Source of the DNA: Locusta migratoria | Taxonomy: Eukaryota; Arthropoda; Insecta; Orthoptera; Acrididae | DNA length: 64,000 nucleotides | Reading direction: 5' to 3' | Assembly: GCA_026315105.1 (NCBI GenBank) | Contig: CM048744.1 | Location: 344,437,668 to 344,501,667, forward strand | Shown here: piece by piece, positions 45,408 through 57,119 of the stretch | How positions within the stretch are numbered: the first letter of the stretch is position 1 | Layout: each line of letters begins with the position of its first letter | Made by a program: the position numbers and the translations under genes | Notes under the pieces: generated by a model | Told to the model about the DNA's origin: nothing | Database searches by the model: none | The model's input: the letters and a program-made list of their open reading frames with translations, nothing else

Positions 45408-46766
45408 CACTACCGGCCAGTAAAATTTCTGCACCAAGAAGAAACGCAGATAATAAACGGGTATTGATTTGACAAATATATTATACTAGAACTGACATGT
45501 GATTACATTTCAACACAATTTGCGTGCATGGATCCTGAGAAACCAGAACGCAGAACAACCAACTCTGGCCGTAATAACGGCCTTCATACGCCTGGGCCAT
45601 GAGTCAAACAGATGGCGTGTACAAGTACAGCTGCCCATGCAGCTTCAACACGATACCACTGTTCATCAAGAGTAGTGACTGTGACGAGCCAGTTGCTCGG
45701 TCACCATTGACCACACGTTTTCAGTTGGTGAGAGATCTGGAGAATGTGCTGGCTAGGGCAGCAGTCGAACATTTTCCGTATCCAGAAAGGCCCGTACAGG
45801 ACCTTAACATGCGGTCGTGCATTATCCTGCTGAAATGTAGGGTTTCGCAGGGATAGAATGAAGGTTGGGGCCACGGGTCATAACACATCTGATACATAAC
45901 GGCAACTGTTCAAAGTGCCGTCGATGCGGACAAGAGGTGACCGAGACGTGTAACCAATGGCACACCATACCATCACGCCGGGTGATACGCCAACTGTCGC
46001 CAAACATGGATGCGACCATCATGATGCTGTAAACATAACCTGTGTCATCCGAAAAAATGACGTTTTGCCATTCGTGCACCCAGGTTCATCGTTGCGTACA
46101 TCATCGCAGGCGCTCCTGACTGTGATTCAGGCGCTCCTGTCTGTAATGCAGCGTCAAGGGTAACCGCAGCCATGGTCTCCGAGCTATTAGTCCATGTTGC
46201 TGCAAACGTCGTGAACTTTTCGTGTAGGTGGTTTTTGTCTTGCAAACGTGCCATCTGTTGACTCAGGGATCGAGACGTGGCTGCACGATCCGTTACAGCC
46301 ATGCGGATAAGAAGCCTGTCATCTCGACTGCTAGTGATACGAGGCCGTTGGGATCCAGCACAGTGTTCCGTATTGCCCTCCTGACCCCACCAATTGAATA
46401 TTCTGTTAACAGTCATTGGAACGCGACCTACGCGAGCAGCAATGTCGTGATACGATAAACCGCAATCGCGACAGTGTACAATCCAACCTTTATCGATGTC
46501 GGAAACGTGATGGTACGCATTTCTCCTTCTTACACGAGGCATCACAACAACGTTTCACCAGGCAACGCCGGCCAACTGCTGTTTGCGTATGAAAAATCGG
46601 TTGGAAACTTTCCTCATGTCAGCACTTTGTAGGTGTCGCCACCAGCGCCAACCATGTGTGAATGCTCTGAAAAGCTAATTATTTGCATATCAAAGCATCT
46701 CCTTCCCGTCGGTTAAATTTCATATCATTAGCACGTCATCTTCGTGGTGCAGCAATTTTAATGGTT
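45408..46766 (-). pseudogene. Tc1-like transposon copy 3, both ends present
   Basis: Minus-strand copy of about 1.36 kb. The terminus at 45408 (CACTACCGGCCAGTAAAATT) and the one at 46766 (reverse CCATTAAAATTGCTGCACCA) are imperfect TIRs next to TA. The 166-codon frame 46545-46045 begins MMPRVRRRNAYHHVSDIDKG and includes GLSYHDIAARVGRVPMTVNR and MAVTDRAATSRSLSQQM, the DNA-binding half. The DDE half is in other frames (RQNVIFSD-type block near 46060, Tyr/Asp-rich damage). Frameshifts and a short duplication (GAGCGCCTGA-type) near 46110-46140 make it inactive. Confidence 0.9.
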
Positions 46767-47887
46767 ACAAATGTAAAATGCTATGTTCCCTTATCGTTTG
46801 ATCAACGCGAATTAAGATCATTTCGCTTTTACGCGAATTCAGGGACACAAACATTAAACCTTGTACACTTTTTATTACTGATTTGTATTATTCAGGTCAC
46901 GGGATCGTGGAAACCTAAAAAACTTGTTATCTGTCGAACACTATCGTTTCACTTGCATCGGATTTCTGAAACTAAACGGTCACACCACTGTGAAAGGACG
47001 ATATCACTTCGTTTCCATCATTTATCGATGTGGGACACAAACAGATTACAGTTGTCTGACAGACTTACCAGTTTCAAAACATGAATGAGGTCACTGCGAG
47101 AGCAATTGCAGTATCAACGAATGGCATGTTTACAGTTTGGAGTATCTCTTACAGCCGTTTTTGATTACCGAATGGCGTTGCTAACATGTATTTTCCTTCC
47201 TCACTTTAAAAAGAAGATACCATAAAATGGCAGCAATGTTACGAGTAACACAAACATAATAGAATAGAATTTTGGATTATTTGCAGATGATGTTCTCATT
47301 TACTATCTAGTTAACTCACTGGAATATCAAAATAATCTACACATCTGTTATTGCTTAAAAAGTGGCATTTAACGATGATATAAAAGGTGTGAGGCAATCC
47401 ACATGAATACTAACAGGTATACGATTACCCACAAAAATCTGGTCTGAAAATTTAACTAACTACCTAAGATTTACAATTAAAAGTGATCTAAATCAGAACG
47501 ATCACGCTGAAAATGATGTGGGAAAGGCAGCTACGACAGTGTCTGATCGGCAAAAAAGGGAAAAGACGCAACATATGTAGTAAAGAGAATGCCAACAGCA
47601 TGATTGTCCATTTTGTTCTGAAACAGGCCCACTGCTTTATGATATGAAATCTTTACCATAAAAGTTTAATGGAGGACATTAAAAAGTTCACAGAAGGCAG
47701 TTCATCTTGTAGTATCACGAAATATTGGAGGGCGAGTCATGGTTATACCTGTAATTCGCTAGTTGGGATTACAATAATTAAAGATCTTTCTAGTTGCGGT
47801 AATAATTTTTCCAAATTCTCAATCGTCAGTTTTCTTCATCGAATAAGAAAAAAATTGTTACTTCCCAACTACAATGAGGAATAATAA
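46767..47887. other. No recognised feature
   Basis: AT-rich; the 133-codon frame at 46683-47084 starts inside the Tc1 end and has no motif. Confidence 0.4.
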
Positions 47888-49545
47888 TCTCTATTTATAT
47901 AAAAGCGAAAGGACACTCACTCACTGACTAAACACGAAATCTCTAAAACTACTTCACCTATGAAGCTGAAATTTGGCACTAATGTAGTTTACAGGAAGAA
48001 GACGTCGGCTAAGAAAGGATTTTGCGATAGAACCGATAATTCAGGAGATATGGCGTCATAAACAATGAAAACGTCCCATTCTTGCGGCACTTGATTTTAT
48101 TAGTACACTCTTTGAGGAGAGCACTTAGCGACTTGCAACAAAATTTAAACATAATTTCAAACCTTCAGGAAACTTTTCCTCGCTGACAACTCCAGCAAAA
48201 GGAGGAAAGGAAAAAAGTTTGTCATTTACTACTTTTTCGGCGTTCATGCAGTAAAATTACGGCATTTGGCATGACGTTACAATTTTTACTCGTACACTAT
48301 TAAATGTATTCGCGAGAAATGTTACAGACAGTATACACACATATAGCTGAATGTACCTTGGAAATTTCATCAGAGTACGACACACAGTACATGAGTCATG
48401 AACAATTACTTTCATGAAAAACCGCCGCATCATGCGTGACGTTTTGATTTATTACGTCTTTCCTACGAACTCTATTCGCGACGTAATTTGTAGACATTTT
48501 ACATATACACCATTTGCTGAAGGTTCGAAATAAATATCTTATTACGACATGTAGTTCAGGTGCTATGACGTGAAAGACAATGAAATGCATGAAAATGTAC
48601 CCTAATAAATATGATGTAGTAATTTACTACGTCTTCACTGATAACCGCATTCGCAACATATTTCACAGGCGTTTCCTAATATTCCACTCTACGAACCTGG
48701 TAAATATCGTTTTTGTAGGACACCTAATTCAGAAGATATTACATCATAAACGTGACATTTTGTTAAGTCTTTATGACTCTGTTCGCAGCACATTCCAAAA
48801 ACAATATCCAAATATACCACTGAAAGGAGCTGCAAGACTATATCACTGAACGACACATTGATCATCAGATACGACTCATAATATCAGAAATGCGGAAGAA
48901 GCTCTTTCTGTCACGCTTTCACGACAAAACCGCTTAACCGTTATTAATTAAAGTGGGTATTGAGATAGTTTGAACGCTGAAGAAGAACATAGGCTACTTT
49001 AGAAAGTGCGTAATTCAATATATTTGTTGATTTTAAGTATATAATTCGATATATGGAATTGACAAGCATCATGGTTTCTCTTACACCTTCTGATAAGTTT
49101 GAAGACTCCTTGGAAAAGCTATTGATTCACTTTTGAAATTCATGGCATTTAAAAATGCTTTCAATGCTTGTTGTGTTGTAAGTAATACGATTAAACACAA
49201 TTAATACAATGCTTACAATGTCTTCAATGCTCCGTACCGATTTCAATGACATTTTAATGCTCCATAATTTATACGTTGTACAACGTATAGCATTCTCAGT
49301 CAGCGTTTTACTTACAGAGTTTCTTTTCGTATTTAATGTCTTTATTTTCATCTCAATAAAGGAGGACAGTTTTTACCGTCATTCTACGCGCGGTTTATAT
49401 TTAAACCGGAAAACTGGAATCTTTTCTTTTAAACTGATGATCCTGGTCATAATTTAACACCAAAGTTGCTAAATTACTTTCCTTCGATTGTCTTTGACAC
49501 GTGTGCAAGGACATCAATGCGAGCGAAGCCGCAGGTAAAAGTTAA
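47888..49545 (+). mobile_element. Helitron-like non-autonomous element
   Basis: It starts TCTCTATTTATATAAAAGCG after an A, followed by ACACTCACTCACTGACTAAA and AAACTACTTCACCTATGAAG, and ends CGAGCGAAGCCGCAGGTAAA, the terminal block seen at 34300 and 44530 in related form. The final CTAG is replaced by TTAATA, where a TIR element begins, so the exact end may have been lost. No ORF with helicase or Rep motifs. Confidence 0.7.
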
Positions 49546-50934
49546 TAGGGGAGACCAGGGGAATGGCGCCGCCTTTAGGGAAACTAGTTATTTTTTACCT
49601 CATTAAAGTGTGTCTTTTTCGTACAGAATAATACCACAGATTCGGCAGCTATACTACTTTAATAATGATTATGCAGCCAAGATCGCATTTTTCATTTATT
49701 ATGTTACCGGTTTCGGCGCGCTCGACGCCATCTTCAGACCTATTATACAAAGTTTAACTGTCGTATTTTACATAACTTTACAACATTTTTTACATACTAA
49801 AAGAGTACATCCAGGTTGAGGCGTCACCAAACATAAAATTTCTAGTCACAAATTTGTGACTAGATTTTATGTTTGGTGACGCCTTAACCTGGATGTAATC
49901 TTTTAGTATGTAAAAAAATGTTGTGAAGTTATGTAAAATACGACAGATACGTAACTATGTAATTGTATATAGGTAGTGTCTTGGCAATCATGTATACAGA
50001 TCACTTGTTAAATTTTGTATAATAGGCCTGAAGATGGCGTCGAGCACGCCGAAACCAGTAACATAATCAATGAAAAATGCGATCTTGGCTGCAAAATCAT
50101 TATTAAACAATTATAGATTGCCCCATTGAACAATGAGTTCCTTATATAATACTACTGTATTATAATCTTGTTAAGTTTTATTGTCAAAAATATATTGTGA
50201 AAGTACATGCAGTGGCGCCATTACCCTGGGTTCCGGAGTAATGACGCCATACATTTGAAAATCAAGGATAAACCTACACGATGAGTGAGTAGTAGTAAAT
50301 AAGCGTTACAACCGTTGTAATTTATACTTATCACTCCTCTGTATTACACATTTAGAAGGGATCGAGTACTTGTCGATGTAAAATTGGAATATATATACAT
50401 TTTATAATTTAGGCTTGATTAGGACACCGCAAAAGTCAGAAATATAGTTTTTGGCTCTTCAAAACCACTACATTCTCTACTTTCTCCAAGTACCCATTTC
50501 ACAAAATGTGTGCATGTGTATTACACTTCGTTTTACCTGAATTCTCCATCATGGCGTCATTGCCCCAGGAAAATATGGCTAAGAACGTCAGTTTAAAGCC
50601 TAAGATTTTGCGAAACAATTAGGCTAGAGACACGAAATCGAAGCTAAATCTCAACAGGTTACGTTAATACGAGTATTAAGAGGCACTGACAGCCTATAGA
50701 GGTACTTATTTCAATAAAAAGCATGCTCGAAAATTAGATCCAAAACGCCAAACTAACAATTTCTTTCACACGATTAATAGCTGTCAACAGTCACGGACGG
50801 CGACCACAGTAATTAGTTCCGCGGTAGGTAACGGAGACAGAACACTGGCAAGCGTACTCGTACTGCCAACCGTTCGTCATAAAACTGGGGTTGCGCGATT
50901 TCCCAGCGTGGTGCCGTTACCCTGGTCTTCCCTA
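49546..50934. mobile_element. TIR element with subterminal GGCGCCATTACCC repeats
   Basis: The left end TAGGGGAGACCAGGGGAATG then GCGCC is inverted at the right end (GGTGCCGTTACCCTGGTCTT then CCCTA), about 25 bases with 4 mismatches and TA at both sides. Related words lie inside at about 50212 (TGGCGCCATTACCCTGG), 50241 (AGTAATGACGCCA) and 50547 (ATGGCGTCATTGCCCCAGG). A foldback element (49663-50107) is nested inside. No transposase seen. Confidence 0.75.
49663..50107. mobile_element. Foldback element with near-zero loop and CTGAAGATGG modules
   Basis: Left arm 49663-49852 and right arm 49853-50107 meet at a perfect 24-base palindrome (49841-49864). The arms include TAATAATGATTATGCAGCC, AAGATCGCATTTTTCATTTA, GTTACCGGTTTCGGCGCGC, GACGCCATCTTCAGACC and CATCCAGGTTGAGGCGTCAC. 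The right arm has an extra ~65-base segment near 49950-50020. Each arm has one complete module with stem GGCG(T)/(A)CGCC. Confidence 0.93.
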
Positions 50935-51153
50935 TCTTCATAAGACAATTTTTTCCGCACGCTGTTCACGAGAGAAGCGGTAGATAATAATGTGAAGGTG
51001 GTTCTATGAACCATTTGCCCACCGCTTGAATGGGAACTGCAAAATAATCATTTAGATAAAGTGGTGAATCTAGATTATCAAGAAAAGAAATACGCTGCTG
51101 GCCACCCAACGCACTGCCACGCAACGCACTGCAAGCGCTGTATGAAGGGGAAA

Positions 51154-51339
51154 ATCGCGGTGGAGTAGCCGAGCGGTCTGAGGCGCCTCGCTGCTTAGCG
51201 TTAGGTTCCTCGCCGGCGGAGATTCGAGTCGTCCACTGTGTGTGTTGTCATTAGGATAGTTTAACTTATTTTAGGTAGTTTGTAAGACTAGGGACTAATA
51301 ACCGACGCAGTTAGTCCCACATATTTACAAACATTTGAA
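51154..51339 (+). mobile_element. SINE with 13-bp TSD
   Basis: GCGGTGGAGTAGCCGAGCGG, CCTCGCTGCTTAGCGTTAGG, GGAGATTCGAGTCGTCC, a deletion of the GGGCATGG block, TTGTCATTAGGATAGTTTAA, GGGACTAATAACCGACGCAG. Flanked by TATGAAGGGGAAA (51141-51153, 51340-51352). Confidence 0.93.
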
Positions 51340-51432
51340 TATGAAGGGGAAACAGACGCCCGTGTGGACGTACTGGAATTGTTTCGTGCTGTTGTTTTCA
51401 ATAAGCAGCTTGAGTGTGCCTCGTAGAAGACG

Positions 51433-51800
51433 GTGAGCGTCTTTCAAGAACGTTTCCGAGTTCGACCGAGGAAGATCACTTGCGTATATGGATTGTGGGT
51501 TATCCTTAGGAGAATTCGGTAGTCACCGAGCAGATGTGATGCGGATCCGTAATCGCTGAATTCAGGAGGGAACGACGAACTGACAGGAGCTATTGCAGCC
51601 ACCATATAGGTATATGTGATGACAAACATACCTTGCGTATGACAATGATGGAACGCTTTTCCACATCACGAACCAGATCACAAAAGTGTAGGTTTCTTGC
51701 GTAACAAGCACTATCCGATTGTACAATCGACCATCGTTTGCAGCAGAGCACAATGGGCCGTTTAATAAAAAGGAGTATCTACTTTATACCCTAAATTCCA
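51433..51800 (+). pseudogene. Tc1-like transposase relic (fourth, most decayed)
   Basis: The frame near 51450 reads EFDRGRSLAYMDCGLSLGEF, GSHRADVMRIRNR, stop, IQEGTTN, aligning with the helix-turn-helix half of the Tc1 copies at 15439 (FDKGRIVAYCDCGLSYRDIA). Later pieces are weak. The SINE at 51154 lies upstream, probably within the same older element. Confidence 0.6.
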
Positions 51801-52474
51801 CAGAACATACGCAGGTTCGCATGAATAAAGCGAGTCGGAGAATATACTTCAACCGAGTACGTTCTCGGCGTGAAAAGGGTGGGGCAAGTTGCTCACAACA
51901 GAGGACATTCTCCGATTTCGTACGAATAAAATTATAGAAGTTTCTCGTGACCGGAGAACATGGTCCGTTTTCTGAAAGAACCTATCTAGCATACTTCGTG
52001 CTGAGTGGCTTTTATTAAGGTTACGTTTTACTGTGGTTTATAATAAAATCGACAAACTTTGTGTTGCTTAGAAGGCAGAAAAAGTTGCTTTATACCTAGG
52101 CTAGTCTGAAGAAACAAGAGAAGAACTAAAATGTTTATGCAAATAAAAATAGTTATTGTCAATCACTTCCTCCTCAGTAACCATAAGTGACACCTCAAGC
52201 ATTTTATATAGCGATGAGAGTGATGTCAGACAAGTTTTTTCATTACCGGCATATAAATGAAACACAAGTGGATTCAGCTGCGTGTTTTACCCGTTTGTTA
52301 GGAGTCTATTTTTACTGTTGTAAATATCTAAACAACAAAATAATAATGTATGTTTTTAAACAGGGTATATTAGTAACACCTTATGACGTTAATTCCAAAT
52401 AAAGTACATCCCAGGACTTTACAGTCTGTATCACAAATTAAAATAATCTGCTATACAAGATACTAAAGTGAATC
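51801..52474. other. No recognised feature
   Basis: Short frames (51719, 52187) without motifs. Confidence 0.35.
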
Positions 52475-53185
52475 TTGACACTAAATAAAGAAAAGTGTGA
52501 AGTAATTCACATGACCACTAAAAGAAATCCGCTGAACTTCAATTACGCGATAAATCAGTCAAACCTTAAGGTCGTAAATTCTACCAAATACCTAGGAGTT
52601 ATAATTACGAACAACTTTGACTGGAGAGAACACACAGAAAATATTGTGGGGAAGGCGAACCAAAGGTTACGTTTCATTGGCAGAACACTTAGAAGATGCA
52701 CTAGCTCAACCAAAGAGACTGCCTACATCACACTTGTGCGTCCTCTCTTGGAGTACTGTTGCCCCTTGTGGGACCCTCACCAAGTGGGACTGACGGAAGA
52801 TATTGAGAAGGTTCAGAGAAGGGCAGCTCGTTTTGTTTTAGCACGTTACGGGGGGAAAGCGTCACGGAAATGTTGCACGAATTGGGGTGGAAATCATTAA
52901 AAGAAAGACATTATTCATTGCGGCGTGATCTGTTTGCGAAGTTTCAATCACCGACTTTTAGTTCTGAATGTGAAAATATTTTGCTAGCACCCACCTACTT
53001 AGGGAGACATGACCATCCCAATAAAATAAGAGAAATCAGATCGAAAACGGAACGATTTAGGTGTTCTTTCTTCCCGCGTGCTATTAGAGAATGGAACGGT
53101 AGAGAAAAGTTATGAAAGTGGTTAATGAACCCTCTGCCAGGCATTTAAATGTGATTTGCAGAGTATATATGTAGATGTAGAATTT
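52475..53185 (+). pseudogene. LINE family 1, copy 2 (3' end of RT ORF)
   Basis: Two overlapping frames (52475-52900 and 52870-53115) carry LNKEKCEVIHMTTKRNPLNF, NSTKYLGVIITNNFDWREHT, RCTSSTKETAYITLVRPLLE, YCCPLWDPHQVGLTEDIEKV, QRRAARFVLARYG, then SLKERHYSLRRDLFAKFQSP, YLGRHDHPNKIREIRSKTER and FPRAIREWN. A single frameshift near 52860-52880 separates them. The 3' end is GAGTATATATGTAGATGTAG. It is 5'-truncated, as usual for target-primed reverse transcription, and is the clean reference for copy 1 at 975-2500. Confidence 0.92.
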
Positions 53186-53511
53186 TGTACTGCTCTTGTT
53201 CATTCTACCCAAATCGGTTGGCCTAATTAAGATGCGTTTTCTGCGTTTGTAATCGTAACTTTTGTTATGTTAGATATAAGTAAACACTACTGTAAAAATA
53301 ATAACTGCTGAATTACATACCTAGCAGTCTGTTTCTTGTAACAAAATGCGCATGGCGTATCGCTTATGAGCAGACGATTGTCTGCCATATTTAACAAAAA
53401 GTACCTTGTGTTAGAAAGGTCTGATGCGTTCCATATTGAAACAGAAGAAAAATGTAATGCATTCTTCATATTTCGTTCGCAAATGATGCTAACCCAACGT
53501 TAGTAACAACG
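53186..53511. other. No recognised feature
   Basis: No motif seen. Confidence 0.35.
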
Positions 53512-53521
53512 TTTCTGGCAT

Positions 53522-53733
53522 GACGCCGCGGTGGAGTAGCCGAGCGGTCTAAAGCACCTCGCTGCTGAACGCGCGGCTGCTCGCCGTGGAGGTTCGAGTC
53601 CTCCCTGGGACATAGGTGTGTGTGTGTTTGTCTTTAGGTTAGTTTACCTAGGTTTAAGTAGTTTTTAAGCTACGGACTGATGACCACGCAGTTTGGTCCG
53701 ATAGATTTACAAACATTTGAACATTTTGAACAT
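53522..53733 (+). mobile_element. Full-length SINE with TSD
   Basis: CGCGGTGGAGTAGCCGAGCG, CCTCGCTGCTGAACGCGCGG, GGAGGTTCGAGTCCTCC, TTTAAGTAGTTTTTAAGCTA, GACTGATGACCACGCAG, tail with ACATTTTGAACATT. The duplication TTTCTGGCAT flanks it (53512-53521, 53734-53743). Confidence 0.93.
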
Positions 53734-53743
53734 TTTCTGGCAT

Positions 53744-54404
53744 TACGAAAATTTTGTAACATCGTCAGAAGAATAAATTTTCGCAAAAAGTCCATATTTA
53801 TTCTTAATAATATGCTCCTTCACAACAAACTAGTAAGTAAACATAGTATAGTTTCTTCTGAACATGTAATGCCTACTCCATATTGGCACACTGAATAATT
53901 TGCCTGATTGGGCTAGTTTAAAGAAATACACGATTGAACAGCTGATCTGTGGCGGACAAGACACACGGAGAACTTACGCAAGAAGGAGGGGTACTAGCGA
54001 GAATGAACTACCTGCTCAGAGCATATTTTTCGAAGTTTTTATTCGTATGAAATTGATAACTCTTACTGACAGAACGTTCTTTTGCTCTGCGAATCTTCTC
54101 TGGAGCAAGTGCTCTTTCTCATTCATACGGCCCAATACCAACAGGGCGTCCTTAACTGCGCTTGTCGTGAGGCTTTTGCGTCGGCAATCAAGCGATGAAT
54201 GACGGTTGTGGACAACGAAATGGGACGACATTGTTAATATAGACGAATCTCATAACTGTGTCTTTAGACTCTAATCCGACGGCCGTAATGGTACAGAATC
54301 GGGATTAGTTGGTAAAGACAACAGCATTACAATCCTTGTTCTGCCTTCTCCATCACCCCCTGTTCAGATTAAGGTCTAGAAACACTGTAATAGATTGTTG
54401 AACT
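53744..54404. other. No recognised feature
   Basis: Opposed open frames at 53900-54231 have no family signature. Confidence 0.35.
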
Positions 54405-54412
54405 GATGAATG

Positions 54413-54515
54413 ATAAGGAGGCGAGATACTGGTGGAAGTAAAGCTGTGAGAATTGGTCAAGAAGCGTGCCGTCGAAGAGAGCTTGCACGCGAAAGGCAGA
54501 CATCTCAGGTACGAA
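54413..54515 (+). mobile_element. tRNA-Lys-type SINE fragment
   Basis: TAAGGAGGCGAGATACTGGT then GGAAGTAAAGCTGTGAG, then GCTTGCACGCGAAAGGCAGA and CATCTCAGGTACGAATTC. It is a damaged version of the 6857-7010 unit with the A box lost. Confidence 0.7.
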
Positions 54516-54950
54516 TTCTTTGATCCAACTAGCGGCATCGCCATTATGTACCACGTGTGGTGTGCAAGGCGACGACGACCATCGCCTTGTCTGCGGCGAG
54601 GCAGGCATTGTTTGGCTTTTGGTCCGCCAGATGTTGGCCTTCTTTACACGCACGACCCCTGACAATATCACTGCAGAAATGCTCCTCTTCCCTGATAAGG
54701 ACTATTTCCCGCAAGCGAAGACCCACACAGTGACACGGAGTAGCGTACTCGTTGTCTGCTACCTGTTTGGAAATACGTGATAAATCAGTTCTCGATTTCT
54801 GACAATACGCTAGCGAACAACAGTGTGCAGTTGTCAAGAACACGAAGGACCAGCAGCACTTTCTCCAGAGTTCATACCGCGATCCCCCTCGCAGTTGGAT
54901 CATTCATTCAAGGAGCAGCTGATTTACCTCCCACATTATGATTGATCATT
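54505..54950 (+). pseudogene. LINE ORF2 C-terminal end with zinc-knuckle-like motif
   Basis: The frame (54466-54780) contains SPLCTTCGVQGDDDHRLVC, a CxxC...HxxxxC pattern like the cysteine-rich end of non-LTR ORF2 proteins, then VWLLVRQMLAFFTRTTPDNI then TAEMLLFPDKDYFPQAKTHT. Downstream blocks to 54950 are frame-broken. The same tail occurs, as I remember, in locust LINEs. No RT domain was found upstream, so it is severely 5'-truncated. Confidence 0.6.
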
Positions 54951-56020
54951 TTAATGGTAACTCACAAATAATTTCGAGAAGACATGTGTGGATGATCTGC
55001 TGACGTATCGCCGCCGCCCGTATTGCTGCTAATCAAAAGCGATCGCCAGACGTTTGAGGACGTTTTGATCCAAAAGGGGTCACAGATGTATTGTTAATTA
55101 ATTTAATCGTAATTTTTCTTCCGTTTATTTTCCGCCTTACTTGTTTAAATAAATATGAATTTTAAAAAGAAACGGTCGACGCGACCCCTGATAAAATCAA
55201 TAAATAAATACAACCTAACCAAAAAGGATACACAGAAAAAAATTATAAAAAGATGACATCTGAAAAAATAAATCCCGGTTTCAGTACACAGTGTTAATCC
55301 GCCAGGAAGTGTTGATTAATGCATTGCCATATTGGTCCTGCATTCTGTGTGATGGTATTGGATTTCTCACAGGCCCCCCTTCCTCTCAGTACACTAACCA
55401 TCCAGCGTTGCATCTATGAAATGGTGGAATCTGTTGTACTCGCATAGATTGGGAGTTTGTCGACGGCTGCTTTCCAACAGAATAAAGCACTACCACGCGT
55501 GTCACGCAGAGGCTTGGCTTCCCTCTTCTTCTTCTTTTTTGGAACGTCTGATACAGGATGTAGCAGCCGCCACTGCTTCAGATCCACTTTACAATATGTG
55601 GAAGCAGCATGGAGTGACGCAGAATAACCTATGGCGCCGGAACAGGAATGTGCCTTTGCTTCACAGGAAGAACGACTGGCTATTCTGCGTTTATATGTTT
55701 GAGACAAATCGAAGTTCTCGTCTCTTAAAGGTACTTGCTATAGTTTAAAGCGTGGTTCTTCAACACTGGTTTCTTGGTATGACTTCTTACACTAGCATAT
55801 ACATTATTTCTCATCGGTGTTTTCTTGTGGGTATCCCATATTCCCGTATTACTTATCCAATATTAATGATTGAGGTATCATTTTCAAGGTTTCGTTCTAC
55901 ACTAATGACGAAATATACACAGATAATTTAAAGTTATTTTTTTCACAAAAAAAAACTTTTTTTGATAAAAAAAATTTAAACTGTTCGTAGAATCTAAGTT
56001 GATTCCCGGCGAACAGTCGT
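54951..56020. other. No recognised feature
   Basis: Opposed open frames of about 100 codons at 55414-55748 mirror one another; no motif was recognised on either strand. Confidence 0.35.
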
Positions 56021-56025
56021 AAATA

Positions 56026-56400
56026 GGACATGTATTTACGGTTGCTCCCATGAGCCACTGCAAGATGGTAATTAGAAATTTTAACGCTAATCAGGGATTA
56101 ATTAATGGTGCAAGATTAGTGGTGACTCACTTTGGCGAGTACATCATCACTGCTAAATTCATTGACTGCAATAAAACTGTGCTAATATCCATCATTAACC
56201 AAATACCTTCTCATCCAACCATCCCTTTCCAAATGATAAGATCACAATTTCCAATAAAAGTAGCCTTCACTATGACCACAATAAAGCACAAGGTCAGACG
56301 CATCAAGGGCAGGATTATATTTACCAGAACCTCGTGGACAGTTATACGTGGCTTCTTGACGAATTCGTTCATTCAGAGATATTTAGGTTTGTACTAAAAA
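56026..56400 (+). pseudogene. Helitron PIF1-type helicase C-terminal relic
   Basis: The frame 56050-56397 begins MVIRNFNANQGLINGARLVV then THFGEYIITAKFI, and continues IPFQMIRSQFPIKVAFTMT. In a second frame NKAQGQT follows at 56280-56300. Helitron RepHel helicases carry the same order: RN.N...GL.NG.RL.V, then PF...R.QFP...AF..T, then NK.QGQT (a helicase C-terminal motif). The shift between the AFTMT block and NKAQGQT shows inactivation. Sequence upstream is not recognisable. It may be the debris of an autonomous element able to mobilise the short Helitron-like copies in this window. Confidence 0.8.
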
Positions 56401-57119
56401 CACATTATAACTAGTAACATTGTTTTCAAATAAGTTTTGTAAAATAAACAAGGTTTCAAAAAATAAAATAAACGAGCAAAAGACAATATCTGTTTGTGTT
56501 TCACAATTAATTGTACTGTATTTAATTATAAAATTGTCTTAAATTGACACTAATATTTGTTATTACTATTCAAACGTTATTATATTTTATACATGTACTT
56601 ATATATATATTATACATATGAATGTACTTGCAGCTCCATTACTGTCTTACCTGTCACCGATCAGGGTAAGTGTGAATTATTCGCACTCATCAACAAGTAA
56701 TCAAATATTGCTGTTTTAAGATAGTACACAGGTCTGTCGAGGTTCACCGGAGTATGGTCTCCACTCGGTCGGCGTGGACGGTCTTCAATCTTCAGATGGT
56801 GAGGCTGCTTCTTCATAGTCACAGACTGGTGACTTGGTAGCGAAGCGAGAACTGTTGCGGTAGCTTTTTTCTTTTCTTTATTGGATAACAACGCCCCAGA
56901 CGGAACAGGCTGGCAGCTGCCTCGACGTCGCTCTACAACCGAGTGCATTTATAACTGCCGAGGAGAATAACATAAGTACATAAAAGGTGAATAAAAACGG
57001 AGATATCTACGTACAAAAGAGACATGGGCGAACAAAAGAATTAAAATGGTATGATGTACGGTGGCTTGAAACACTGTAGTTGAAAACCGACACTGAAACG
57101 GTGATAAAAATGGAGACAC
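56401..57119. other. No recognised feature
   Basis: AT-rich to 56640, then an unassigned stretch with a 95-codon minus frame lacking motifs. Confidence 0.35.

Noticed and set aside
46683..47084. 133-codon frame downstream of Tc1 copy 3
   Set aside because: Begins inside the Tc1 terminus and has no conserved motif.
50027..50061. Calling the CTGAAGATGG module a proven hammerhead ribozyme
   Set aside because: There is an extra T between the CTGAAGA core and the stem, and no convincing stem I; kept as a hypothesis in the findings only.
54544..54903. 119-codon minus-strand frame as a gene
   Set aside because: Shadow of the plus-strand LINE C-terminal region with the CxxC...H...C motif.
55414..55748. 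Opposed ~100-codon frames as a gene
   Set aside because: Both strands are open over the same stretch with no family signal on either.
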